Source: Rhodospirillaceae bacterium
Lineage (GTDB): Bacteria; Pseudomonadota; Alphaproteobacteria; Rhodospirillales; Rhodospirillaceae
Length of the DNA stretch: 64,000 nucleotides
Direction of reading: 5' to 3'
NCBI GenBank assembly: GCA_947476695.1
Contig: CANJRD010000002.1
Location: 266,896 to 330,895 of the forward strand
Positions within the stretch are counted from its first letter, which is position 1. Each line of letters starts with the position of its first letter. The position numbers and the translations under genes were made by a program. Under the pieces are notes generated by a model. That model worked only from the letters and a program-made list of their open reading frames with translations, searched no databases and was not told the origin of the DNA. Below, in pieces: positions 44,861-53,596 of the stretch.

Positions 44861-46038
44861 GCGTCTGCGGCTTATCTAAGAAGCGCCTGAAGCGCGTCAC
44901 GGAATGCATGAACCGCTATGTCGAACGCGGCGATGTGTCGGGCGCGGTCGCGCTTGTATGCCGTCACGGCGAAGCGCAGGTCGCGGCGGTCGGCACGCTC
45001 GATCGCGAGACGCATGCGCCGATGAAGGCCAATACGATCTTCCGTATCATGTCGATGACCAAGCCGATCCTCGCCATCGCGGCGTTGATCCTGGTCGAGG
45101 AGGGGCGGATACGTCTCGACGATCCGGTCGACGCGTGGTTGCCGGAACTGAGCGACCGCAAATTGCTGCGCAGCATCGACAGCACGCTCGACGACGTGGT
45201 GTCCGCGAACCGCGCCATCACGCTGCGCGACCTGCTGACATTGCGTTTCGGCCTGGGCGCGATCATGGAGCCGCCCGGCCGTTACCCGATCCAACTCGCC
45301 CTGAGTGACGACGAGGTCGCCCCCGTGCCTGACCCTGTGCCGTGGTCGCCTGAGGAATACATAAAGCGGCTCGGCCGCCTGCCGCTCATCCATCAGCCCG
45401 GCGAGCGCTGGATGTATCACACCGGCTTCGACGTGCTGACGGTGCTGCTGGCACGCGTGGCCGATCAGCCGGTTGAAGATTTCCTGAACGAGCGGCTGTT
45501 CGCGCCGCTTGAGATGAAGGACACGGCTTTCTCCGTGCCGGCATCGAAGTTGAACCGCTTGGCGACGGCCTACAGGCCCGATGGGTCTGTTTTTGACCCG
45601 GCGCGCGGCGGTCACTATGCCAATGCGCCGGCTTTTCCCTCTCAATTAGTCTCGACCGCGGACGACTATCTGAAGTTCGCGCTGATGTTGCTGGCGTTCG
45701 GACGGCACGGTGCGACGCGGATCGTGTCGCGGCCAGCGATCGAACTCATGATCACCGATCAAATTACCCAGGCCCAGAAGAACGCTTCGCCGTTTTTCCC
45801 CGGCTTCTGGGAACAAAATGGATGGGGCTTCGGGGTGTCGATGACCACGCGGCGCGACGCGATCGGCGCCAACCCCGGGCGTTACGGTTGGGATGGCGGC
45901 CTCGGCACGACCTGGCGTTCCGATCCACGCGAGGACATGGTGGTGCTAGTTTTGCGCCAACGGACGATGCAAAGCCCCGATGACGCGCAATTGGGGGAAG
46001 ACGTTTTGACCATGGCCTATCAGGCCATCGACGATTAG
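44857..46038 (+). CDS. beta-lactamase-fold serine hydrolase/esterase
   Basis: A 393-residue class C beta-lactamase-like protein. The catalytic SxxK is in FRIMSMTKPILAIAAL near residue 65, and the Tyr motif is YHTGFD near 188. It lacks a signal peptide, so it is likely a cytoplasmic esterase of the EstB/LpqF kind rather than an antibiotic resistance enzyme. It overlaps the preceding gene by 4 bp (ATGA) and is followed by an SRPBCC gene, probably in one operon. Confidence 0.9.
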   Translation: MSVCGLSKKRLKRVTECMNRYVERGDVSGAVALVCRHGEAQVAAVGTLDRETHAPMKANTIFRIMSMTKPILAIAALILVEEGRIRLDDPVDAWLPELSDRKLLRSIDSTLDDVVSANRAITLRDLLTLRFGLGAIMEPPGRYPIQLALSDDEVAPVPDPVPWSPEEYIKRLGRLPLIHQPGERWMYHTGFDVLTVLLARVADQPVEDFLNERLFAPLEMKDTAFSVPASKLNRLATAYRPDGSVFDPARGGHYANAPAFPSQLVSTADDYLKFALMLLAFGRHGATRIVSRPAIELMITDQITQAQKNASPFFPGFWEQNGWGFGVSMTTRRDAIGANPGRYGWDGGLGTTWRSDPREDMVVLVLRQRTMQSPDDAQLGEDVLTMAYQAIDD

Positions 46039-46049
46039 AGAGGGGAACG

Positions 46050-46574
46050 ATGTTACTGACTGTCATCGGCGTCATCGCCGCGGCGATTGCCATCGTATTG
46101 ATTGTGGCTGCGCAGAAGCCGGACACCTTCCGCCTCTCGCGCAGCATCGTCATCGCCGCGCCGCCGGAAAAGATCGTGCCGCATATCGAGGACTTCCATC
46201 GCTGGAGCGCCTGGTCGCCGTGGGAGAAGATGGATCCCGCGATGACCCGCACCTACGACGGCCCCGAACGCGGACCGGGTGCCGTCTACACCTGGAACGG
46301 CAACAACAAGGTCGGCGAGGGGCGAATGGAAATCCTCGAAGTCGGCGCCAATCGCGTCGTCGTCGATCTGCAGTTCTTCAAGCCCTTCAAGGCTCACAAC
46401 AAGGCCGAATTCGATCTCGTGCCGGCGGGCAGTCTCACCAACGTGACATGGGCCATGACCGGCCCGCTACTGTTCATGGCCAAGGTCATGCACGTCCTCA
46501 TGCCGATCGATAAGATGGTCGGCAAGGATTTCGAGAGCGGCCTCGAAGGCATCAAGGCGCAGGCCGAAGCCTAG
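46050..46574 (+). CDS. SRPBCC (polyketide cyclase-like) family protein
   Basis: A 174-residue protein with an N-terminal membrane helix (LLTVIGVIAAAIAIVLIVAAQ) and a START-like domain: SRSIVIAAPPEKIVPHIEDFHRWSAWSPWEKMDP, and a central YDGPERGPGAVYTWNGNN. Such domains bind hydrophobic ligands. GAGGGGA precedes the ATG. It is convergent with pepN, overlapping by 4 bp. Confidence 0.85.
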   Translation: MLLTVIGVIAAAIAIVLIVAAQKPDTFRLSRSIVIAAPPEKIVPHIEDFHRWSAWSPWEKMDPAMTRTYDGPERGPGAVYTWNGNNKVGEGRMEILEVGANRVVVDLQFFKPFKAHNKAEFDLVPAGSLTNVTWAMTGPLLFMAKVMHVLMPIDKMVGKDFESGLEGIKAQAEA

Positions 46575-49255
46575 CCCGCCAGACTCTTCGTGCTCAGTTC
46601 GCGCACGTCGCTGGACAGGCCGGGCTTGGCGACGATGCGTTGCAGAGCCGCGCGGATTTTGTCCTGACGAGACTTGTCAAAACGCTTCCAACGCGCCAGC
46701 GGTGCGACCATGCGGGCTGCGGTCTGCGGATTGAAGCCATCGATTTCCATGATCTGCTCGGCGAGAAAGTCGTAGCCGGCGCCATCGGCGGCGTGGAAGT
46801 TCACAGGATTGGCCATGGCAAAGGTGCCGATCACCGCGCGCACCTTGTTCGGGTTCTTCAGATCGAAGGCGGGGTGCTTCAGCAGGCCCTTCACGACATC
46901 CAGCGTGCCCGGGAGCGGTGAGGCGGCTTGCACCGCCAGCCATTTGTTAGCGACGAGATGGTCGTGCTTGTAGCGTTCGTAGAATGCACCGAGGGCTTCC
47001 TCGCGCTCTTTGGCTTTAAGCGCTGATAAAGCGCCCAAGGCCGCCATGCGGTCGGTCATGTTCGAGGCATTCTCGAACGCGGCCTTCACCGTTTGTGTCG
47101 AGGCCGGCGTCTCGAGACTGGCCAGATAACCCAGCGCGCAGTTCTTCAGGGCCCGGCGGCCCATGCCGGCGGCGTCGGGCACGTAGGGCGCGTTCTCGCG
47201 CAAGGAGTCATAAAGCGCGCGCAGTTCGTGCTCGAATTTCTGCGCGATGGCGCGTTGAGTACCGCGCCGCGCCTGGTATAGCGCCGGTGGATCTTCGACC
47301 TCCATCTTGGAGGCGAGATAGTCCTCGCCGGGCAAGGCCAACAGGGCGGCCTTGTATTGCGGATCGAGCCCCGCGGCGGCGATCACCGCGCCGATCGCGT
47401 CGAGGAAGTCAGCATCCGGTGTGAGGGTGCCACCTTTCTGGATTACAGCGGCACCGCGCAGAATGACGCTCGCCGCATAGTCCTGCTTGGCATCCCAACG
47501 CGTGAAGCTGTCTGAATCGTGCGCCATCAGGAAGGCGCGGTCTTTGTCGGACAGCTCTGCACCCTGATGGCGCATCTTCACGATCACCGGCGCGGAGAAT
47601 CCGCGATTGAGCGAGGGGCGCGGGGTGACGGGAACGTCGATGAAGACGAACTGCTCCTCGGCCTTGCGGAGTTGCAGTACGCGTGTGCCTTCGGTGGCGG
47701 CCGGCTCATGCGCCAGGCGCATAGGAATGTCGCGGCCTTGCTCGTCGAGCAATCCGACCGCGAACGGAATGTGCATCGGTGCTTTGGTGTCCTGGCCCGG
47801 CGTCGGCGCAAGATTCTGGTTCAGCGTCAGGGTGTAAGTGCGCGCGGTGGAATCATACTTACCGTCGGCGACGATCTGGGGAGTGCCGGCCTGACGGTAC
47901 CACAGGAAGAACTGATCGAGATCGGTGCCCGAGGCGTCTTCCATCGCGGCGACGAAGTCCTCGCAGGTGACGGCCTGGCCGTCATTACGCGCGAAATAGA
48001 GATCCATGCCGGCGCGGAACTTCTCCGCCCCCAGCAGGGTCTTCATCATACGGATGACTTCGGCGCCCTTCTGGTAAACGGTCGCTGTGTAGAAGTTGTT
48101 GATCTCGACATAGCTCTCCGGACGCACCGGATGTGCCAACGGGCCTGAGTCCTCACGGAACTGCGCGCCGCGCAGTCCGTCCGCATCGTCTATGCGTTTG
48201 GTCGCCGCCGAACGCACGTCGGCGGAGAACTCCTGATCGCGGAATATAGTCAGGCCTTCCTTGAGGCTGAGTTGGAACCAATCGCGGCAGGTGACGCGAT
48301 CGCCGCTCCAGTTATGGAAGTACTCGTGCCCAATGATGGACTCGATCAGGTAGTAGTCCATATCCGTGGCCGTATCGGAATCGGCCAGGATGTAGCGGTC
48401 GTTGAAGATGTTGAGGCCCTTGTTTTCCATGGCCCCCATATTGAAATCGCTGACCGCGACGATGTTGAAGATGCCGAGGTCGTATTCGCGACCGAAGGCG
48501 TCCTCGTCCCACTTCATCGCGCGCTTCAGCGCTTCCATCGCATAGGTCGCGCGGTCGGCTTTGCCGTGCTCGACATAGATGCCGAGCGCGACCTTGCGGC
48601 CGGTCATAGTGGTGAAGCTGTCGGAGACTTTTGCGAGATCGCCGGCCACCAGTGCGAATAGATAACAGGGCTTTGGGAAAGGATCATGCCATTCGGCCAT
48701 GTGACGGCCGTCCGGCAGATCGCCGGTCTTTTCCAGATTGCCGTTCGACAGCAACACCGGGCATTCCTTCTTCGACGCGCGGATAGTGACCCGATATGTC
48801 GTCATCACGTCGGGGCGGTCGGGGAAATAAGTGATGCGGCGGAAGCCTTCCGCCTCACACTGGGTGCAGAACACGCCGCTCGACACATAGAGGCCCTCAA
48901 GCGCCTTATTGGCCGCCGGGTCGATCTCGACCTCCGTGATCAGCGTGAACTTTGCCGGCGGTACCGGAATCGTTAGGCCGTCGTCGGACAGGATGTAGTT
49001 GCCGCTGCCCAGCGGCACACCGTCGACCGCGATGGCGAGCAGCTTCATGTGCTCTCCCTTGAGCTCCAGGGCTTTCACACCACGTTCGCGGTCGTGGCTC
49101 GCCGTGAACCTGATTTCAGCGCGAACGCGGGTGGCATTCGGCACGAGGTCGAATGTCAGGGCGACCTCGTCGACGCGATAGGGGAACGGCGTGTAGTCGG
49201 CGAGCTGGATGAGGGTTTGCGCGGGGGCGGCGGGAGCGTGGGTCTGATCTGTCAC
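46571..49255 (-). CDS. pepN: aminopeptidase N
   Basis: An 894-residue M1-family zinc aminopeptidase of the E. coli PepN type. The GAMEN motif is in NMGAMENKGLNIFND, and the zinc site is HEYFHNWSGDRVTCRDWFQLSLKEGLT near residues 310-335, with the second Glu in that stretch. The C-terminal half contains the Ig-like and HEAT-like domains. GTG is the start. It removes N-terminal residues from peptides in the cytoplasm. It is a single gene with no operon partner. Confidence 0.96.
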   Translation of the reverse strand: MTDQTHAPAAPAQTLIQLADYTPFPYRVDEVALTFDLVPNATRVRAEIRFTASHDRERGVKALELKGEHMKLLAIAVDGVPLGSGNYILSDDGLTIPVPPAKFTLITEVEIDPAANKALEGLYVSSGVFCTQCEAEGFRRITYFPDRPDVMTTYRVTIRASKKECPVLLSNGNLEKTGDLPDGRHMAEWHDPFPKPCYLFALVAGDLAKVSDSFTTMTGRKVALGIYVEHGKADRATYAMEALKRAMKWDEDAFGREYDLGIFNIVAVSDFNMGAMENKGLNIFNDRYILADSDTATDMDYYLIESIIGHEYFHNWSGDRVTCRDWFQLSLKEGLTIFRDQEFSADVRSAATKRIDDADGLRGAQFREDSGPLAHPVRPESYVEINNFYTATVYQKGAEVIRMMKTLLGAEKFRAGMDLYFARNDGQAVTCEDFVAAMEDASGTDLDQFFLWYRQAGTPQIVADGKYDSTARTYTLTLNQNLAPTPGQDTKAPMHIPFAVGLLDEQGRDIPMRLAHEPAATEGTRVLQLRKAEEQFVFIDVPVTPRPSLNRGFSAPVIVKMRHQGAELSDKDRAFLMAHDSDSFTRWDAKQDYAASVILRGAAVIQKGGTLTPDADFLDAIGAVIAAAGLDPQYKAALLALPGEDYLASKMEVEDPPALYQARRGTQRAIAQKFEHELRALYDSLRENAPYVPDAAGMGRRALKNCALGYLASLETPASTQTVKAAFENASNMTDRMAALGALSALKAKEREEALGAFYERYKHDHLVANKWLAVQAASPLPGTLDVVKGLLKHPAFDLKNPNKVRAVIGTFAMANPVNFHAADGAGYDFLAEQIMEIDGFNPQTAARMVAPLARWKRFDKSRQDKIRAALQRIVAKPGLSSDVRELSTKSLAG

Positions 49256-49682
49256 GTGAAAGCCTTGAAGTCCGGGGGGACAGGTACCCTAACGGAACGA
49301 TCCCGAGGCGCAAGCGAGGCGGCTATCTCGGGTCGGGAAGAGGGCGCTGCGACCGGGGTTCGCGCTTGAGGGGGGAGGGACGGGCGTCGAACTCTCCGGT
49401 CGCTGCTTGGCCTAAATGGGTTCCTTTCCTGGCTGGCGGTTGAGCGCGGCGACCGGCGAGGGCGATCCTGGGGGAGGAGGAGACCGAACTTTCCGTTCAC
49501 CGCGCTGAAAGAAACCTACCTCCAATGGTGTCCTGGGTAATCTGCGCGAATGGATAGGGTGGATGTTAAAACGGATAGTTCGGTTAGGCCGTTGGAAAGG
49601 GGCTCGGCCACCAACGCTTTGTTAACTGAGGGTTTTTATCCTGACGCTGGGTTTTTTCGCCCGCGTATCAAGGACTGCCGCC
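49256..49682. other. intergenic region without recognised elements
   Basis: 427 bp between the divergent pepN and cytidylyltransferase-RraA genes. I see no gene. Just before the right-hand gene are T-rich stretches (GTTTTTATCC, GGGTTTTTTCG) that could be part of a promoter or a weak attenuator. Confidence 0.4.
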
Positions 49683-50981
49683 ATGCGCATCGTCGCCTTC
49701 GTGCCCGCCAAGGGCGAAAGCAATCGCATCAGCAACAAGAACACCGTCATCCTCGACGGCGAGTACTTGTTCAAACGCAAGTTGCGTCAGCTGCTGGCCG
49801 TGCCGGAGATCGACGACGTTTATCTCGATACCGAGTCCGACAAGATCATCGAACTCGCTTCGGATCTTCCCGTGAAAGTGATGAAGCGCAACGCGAAGCT
49901 CGCCAGCAATAGCACCGACGGTCACGAACTGTTCGCCAACGAGGCCGCGAAGGTGGAGGCGGATATTTACATTCAGTGTCTCTGCACAAGTCCGTTCATG
50001 ACGCCGGAGACGATGTCGCGCGCGATCAAGGCGCTGCTCGACAATCCCAAGGCTGACTCCCTTGTCGCCGTGCAGAAGCGCAAGCAATACACTTGGACGA
50101 ACGGCCGCCCGGCTTACGGCGAGGGCCGCATCCCCAACTCCGTCGACCTGCCGGATGTCGTCATCGAGTCCATGGGCCTCTACATGGTCCGCAAAAAGAA
50201 GAACGCGAAGCGGCCGAAGCGCCGCTTCGGCGATAACGTCATCCTGTTCGAGATCACTGACGAAGAAGCCTTCGACGTGAACTGGCCGGACGATTTGGCC
50301 CTCGCGGAGCGCATCTGCGCCGGATATCGCGCCGCGCACAACGCGAAGCTGGATGCCATTCGCCCGCATCTGTGCTCGTCGTTGCTGGCCGACATCTGCA
50401 AGGACCGTGGCATCAAGGCGCTGCTGCCGCCGCGCTTCAAGCGCGTCAGTGGGCGTTCGGTGCTCGGCATCGCCAAGACGCTTGAGCTGCGCAAGCTGAA
50501 GAAAGGCGACGACTGGAAGGGCATCTACACCGCGTTGGGCAGCTACGATTTCGTGCGCCCGGGTGATGTGATCGTCGTGAAGAACGACGTGAAGGAGAAA
50601 GCCTATTTCGGCGATCTCAATGCCAACATCGCCGTACGCTCCGGTGCGGTGGGTGCGGTGGTCGACAGCTACACGCGCGATTCCGTCGAGGTGAACGGCC
50701 TTGAGTTCTCGGTCTTCGCGCACGGTATCAACTGCGACGATATCAAGTATGAAGGCACGGTGGCGGCCATGAACCGCCCGATTGTGATCGGCGACGTCAC
50801 CATCAACAACGGTGACTATATCTATGCCGACGACGACGGTGTGTTGGCGATTCCGAAGGATCTGTGGCCCAGCTTGCGCGACGAGGCGCTCGCGACGCTG
50901 AAGAAGGAATTCGACATCCGCTACGACATCATGCGGGGCGAAGACGTCGCGAAAGTGCTGGGTCTTCACGGGGCCTTCTAG
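49683..50981 (+). CDS. fusion: NeuA-like cytidylyltransferase + RraA-like domain
   Basis: A 432-residue protein in two parts. Residues 1-220 are a nucleotidyltransferase of the acylneuraminate (CMP-sialic acid synthetase) type: FVPAKGESNRISNKN, then DDVYLDTESDKI, and a QCLCTSPFMTPETM substrate strand. Residues 235-432 match RraA / HMG aldolase: LLADICKDRGIKALLP, YFGDLNANIAVRSGAVGAVVDSYTRDSVEV with the catalytic Arg-Asp, and FAHGINCDDI. AAGGA precedes the ATG. A combined sugar-acid activation and aldol enzyme would be unusual; there are no sialic acid neighbours. Confidence 0.82.
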   Translation: MRIVAFVPAKGESNRISNKNTVILDGEYLFKRKLRQLLAVPEIDDVYLDTESDKIIELASDLPVKVMKRNAKLASNSTDGHELFANEAAKVEADIYIQCLCTSPFMTPETMSRAIKALLDNPKADSLVAVQKRKQYTWTNGRPAYGEGRIPNSVDLPDVVIESMGLYMVRKKKNAKRPKRRFGDNVILFEITDEEAFDVNWPDDLALAERICAGYRAAHNAKLDAIRPHLCSSLLADICKDRGIKALLPPRFKRVSGRSVLGIAKTLELRKLKKGDDWKGIYTALGSYDFVRPGDVIVVKNDVKEKAYFGDLNANIAVRSGAVGAVVDSYTRDSVEVNGLEFSVFAHGINCDDIKYEGTVAAMNRPIVIGDVTINNGDYIYADDDGVLAIPKDLWPSLRDEALATLKKEFDIRYDIMRGEDVAKVLGLHGAF

Positions 50982-51044
50982 GCCGGACGACTTGATCGTC
51001 CGTATCGGTTGGCCTTCCGATCTGATCGCGAAGAAATAGACAAG

Positions 51045-51072
51045 AAAGAACCCGCCGGAAGGCGGGTTCTTT
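51045..51072 (+). terminator. intrinsic terminator after the NeuA-RraA gene
   Basis: AAAGAACCCGCC and GGCGGGTTCTTT form a perfect 12-bp stem around tetraloop GGAA, ending in TTT. An A-run on the left makes it usable in both directions. A smaller hairpin (CGGACGA...TCGTCCG, 50985-51003) precedes it. Confidence 0.88.
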
Positions 51073-51082
51073 GTCTCAGGCG

Positions 51083-51460
51083 CTAACGCGAAGCGAGGAG
51101 ACCGCGCTTGCCGTGTGGCGGATCAGCAAGAACCACGGACGTCACGGGACAACTCTGGCGACTCACGCGGATCGCGCTGAACTTGTCGAACGTGCCATTC
51201 GGGCGCGTGTCGAAGCCGATGCGCTGCACGAACGGCAAGTTCAGACACGGGCTCATCAGCCGCGCATAATACCACTGACGATGACGGTCCTGCAGGAAGA
51301 TGCCGCGGTCGCCGTCAGCTTGCCAATCCTGGATGCCGCCGCGACTAGCGAAGACGATCTTCGCCTCTTCGCCAACATGGGGCGGCACAAAAGCGGCGGA
51401 GGCGGTGCCTGCGAACAGCAAGGCGCCCAGTCCGAGTGTCGAAATCAACTTGAAGGTCAT
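51083..51460 (-). CDS. small secreted protein, DUF6491-like
   Basis: A 125-residue protein with a signal peptide (TFKLISTLGLGALLFAGTASA). The mature part has GGIQDWQADGDRGIFLQDRHRQWYYARLMSPC and a second Cys in SRQSCPVTS. The pattern fits DUF6491 proteins, which are short periplasmic proteins of unknown role. AGGAG precedes the ATG. Confidence 0.65.
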   Translation of the reverse strand: MTFKLISTLGLGALLFAGTASAAFVPPHVGEEAKIVFASRGGIQDWQADGDRGIFLQDRHRQWYYARLMSPCLNLPFVQRIGFDTRPNGTFDKFSAIRVSRQSCPVTSVVLADPPHGKRGLLASR

Positions 51461-51520
51461 GATGCACTCCTGTGTTCAAGTCCCTCGCTAGTAAAAAGCT
51501 AGGGACCGATTCAGGCCGGA

Positions 51521-52828
51521 TCATGGCGAAATAAAGTCGCGTTTGGGCAATGTAAGTAACCGTTCGGGCAGTTGGCGCTGATCGACCGCAAGGCCCGGCC
51601 CGCCCACTTCGTCGAAGCCGATATTCATCGCGGTTGCGATGAGGCTCTTGCTGCGCAGGCCCGTAATGGCGACCCGTTGCTTGGTCGCTATCCGCAATCC
51701 GGCGACGGCTTCGTGAAACTCACGATCATCGAAGCGTTGGCTCGGCGGAACATCGTACACGAATGTCGCATGTTCCAGCGCGAGTAACGGATTGTCGGCA
51801 TTGGGTTCCTCGAGCACGAGACCGACCTCGCGCACCATCGGCCGCAGAGCTTCGCGCAAAGTTGCAACGTCCCCGATAGCTGTAGCGGCGGGCATACGAA
51901 CTGCGTCCACACGCAGATGATGCAGGCGCAACTTCTGCGGAATGTTCGCCAGCGCCTTTCGTAATTCCTCACCTGCGGGCGCGAAGAACATCTGGAACGG
52001 TAGCGGCAGCACAAGCCGTCCGCGCAGTTTGCGCGCATCCATCAGATACAGAAGGTTACCCGCGGCTGCGCAGAGTTCGAGCGCGACGGCAACGGTGAAC
52101 ACCGATTGCGGATCGCCAATAATGTCCTCGCCACGACTGCCCATCGCGCGCAGCGCATAGGTGTCGATATTTTCGTTCTCCCGGCTCCAGGCCGGACGCA
52201 TCATGATTTCGAACGCCGTCTTGGGTGGCGCGGACGCGGGCCTGGCGGCGGCCTTTTGCTGCGGCGGTGTCGGCGGGGCCTTGGGCGCGGGACGTTTCGC
52301 GCGTTCGATGGCGGCGCTCAGCGCCTTGCCATCGAGCGTGCCGTCGGCCCGAACAACGCCGGCGGTATCCAGAAGAACGGTGAGTGGCGGCGGCGGCGGA
52401 TCCGGAGAGAAGGCCGCGCCGACCAGCTTCTCGCCGATGCGCGCGGCGATCTCGTCGGCGCGACCGCGCGCTTCCTCCTGCTCGATGCCGGGGAACAGCA
52501 GAAGCCAGGCGTCGTCGCCTTGCGGGATGAACGTATTGCCCTTGCCGATCATGCGCGCAATCGTCGTTTCGGCGATCATCAGAATGCGCGACTGATAGAC
52601 CTCCCAGAGGTCGCCGATATGACCGCGGAACTGTGCCAGCGACAGGACCTGCACGCGACCGCTGGCCTTGGTCGAGGTGTCGTTCAGTAAGTCAGCGAGG
52701 GTGAGAGCGACGTCGTCGCTCCAGTAGCGCCGGGATTCTTCCAGTGCACGAGCATCTTCGCGAGCCTCTGCATCGCGCTGCCGACGTTGGCGGACGGCGT
52801 CGACAATGCGGGTGATGATCGAGGCCAC
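51521..52828 (-). CDS. degenerate GGDEF/EAL-like two-domain protein
   Basis: A 435-residue cytoplasmic protein. The N-terminal half, after a charged coiled-coil start, has a GGDEF-like stretch (GKGNTFIPQGDDAWLLLFPGIEQEEARGRADEIAARIGEKL) without the GGDEF motif. A Pro/Ala-rich linker follows at about 180-205. The C-terminal half has the layout of an EAL domain (EIMMRPAWSRENENIDTYALRA ... LRLHHLRVDA ... VGLVLEEP) without the catalytic EAL. It looks like an inactive cyclic-di-GMP-type scaffold; the resemblance is weak. Confidence 0.5.
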   Translation of the reverse strand: MASIITRIVDAVRQRRQRDAEAREDARALEESRRYWSDDVALTLADLLNDTSTKASGRVQVLSLAQFRGHIGDLWEVYQSRILMIAETTIARMIGKGNTFIPQGDDAWLLLFPGIEQEEARGRADEIAARIGEKLVGAAFSPDPPPPPLTVLLDTAGVVRADGTLDGKALSAAIERAKRPAPKAPPTPPQQKAAARPASAPPKTAFEIMMRPAWSRENENIDTYALRAMGSRGEDIIGDPQSVFTVAVALELCAAAGNLLYLMDARKLRGRLVLPLPFQMFFAPAGEELRKALANIPQKLRLHHLRVDAVRMPAATAIGDVATLREALRPMVREVGLVLEEPNADNPLLALEHATFVYDVPPSQRFDDREFHEAVAGLRIATKQRVAITGLRSKSLIATAMNIGFDEVGGPGLAVDQRQLPERLLTLPKRDFISP

Positions 52829-52841
52829 CTGCTGGCGGCGA

Positions 52842-53546
52842 TCAGCTGGTACGGCCGAACGGGAAGCGGGCGATGATCGTCATCGGTTCCTCGAAGCTTG
52901 TTTCGCGGAACACGCAGATTTCGCGCAAAGGGATCGCGCGGCCAAGGATGGGACCGGCATGCTCGCGCAGGGCTTCCAGAATTTCGTTACATTCACGATC
53001 GTCGGCCAGAGGCTCCGTCAGCGTGATGTGGAAGCGGAATTCCTCCATCACGTACGGATACCCCCAGTGTTCCAGCATTTGCTCCTGATGCACCGTGAGG
53101 CGGCTCTGCTGGTAACGCTTTTCCTGTTCCGAGGTCAGCGGCTGACGGAACGCTTCGAAGGTGCGTACGCAGACGGCCGCGAGTTTCTCCAACGCCACAG
53201 AGGACGTTGTCGGCGTCAGCGCGATGAACCGGCCGACGATGTCCAGTTCCAGTTCTGGAATCTCAATCGGGGCGAGGCCACGAGCGACAAGCTCGGCGGT
53301 CGCGAGCAGGCCTGACTCCGTCGCGGTCTCACGCAGCGCGAACGGCGGCTTCAGCGTGCAGTGCATGCCGAAGTGCCGGGGACCTTCGGTGATCGTGGTC
53401 AGGCGACTGGGCGTGACTCCGGGAACAGCAAAGCGCGTTTCGGGCGCACTGCCGGTGTGATCGCGGCCCAACCAGTTCCGCCCGAATTCCTCGAGCTGCG
53501 AACCTGGCTCCGGTGCGAAGTAGATCGCATAGCGCGGTTTGGTCAT
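52842..53546 (-). CDS. DUF1045 2H-phosphoesterase-like protein
   Basis: A 234-residue protein with two H-x-T motifs (HCTLKPPF near residue 60 and HITLTEP near 175), the pattern of 2H phosphoesterases and of the DUF1045 'phosphonate metabolism' family. In other genomes this family sits with phn genes; no phn genes are here. ATG 53546 was chosen over a much longer in-frame reading with no domain content. It follows the dusA gene on the same strand after about 50 bp. Confidence 0.75.
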   Translation of the reverse strand: MTKPRYAIYFAPEPGSQLEEFGRNWLGRDHTGSAPETRFAVPGVTPSRLTTITEGPRHFGMHCTLKPPFALRETATESGLLATAELVARGLAPIEIPELELDIVGRFIALTPTTSSVALEKLAAVCVRTFEAFRQPLTSEQEKRYQQSRLTVHQEQMLEHWGYPYVMEEFRFHITLTEPLADDRECNEILEALREHAGPILGRAIPLREICVFRETSFEEPMTIIARFPFGRTS

Positions 53547-53596
53547 TTGACTTGGACGTCCCCCGAACTCAGCTTCGTCAGTCGCACGAATTGACG

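Noticed and set aside
44857..46038. Antibiotic-resistance beta-lactamase
   Set aside because: The SxxK and Tyr motifs fit class C-like folds, but there is no signal peptide and the neighbourhood points to an esterase.
49256..49682. Hidden small gene in the pepN upstream region
   Set aside because: The possible frames lack ribosome sites and have the composition of shadow frames.
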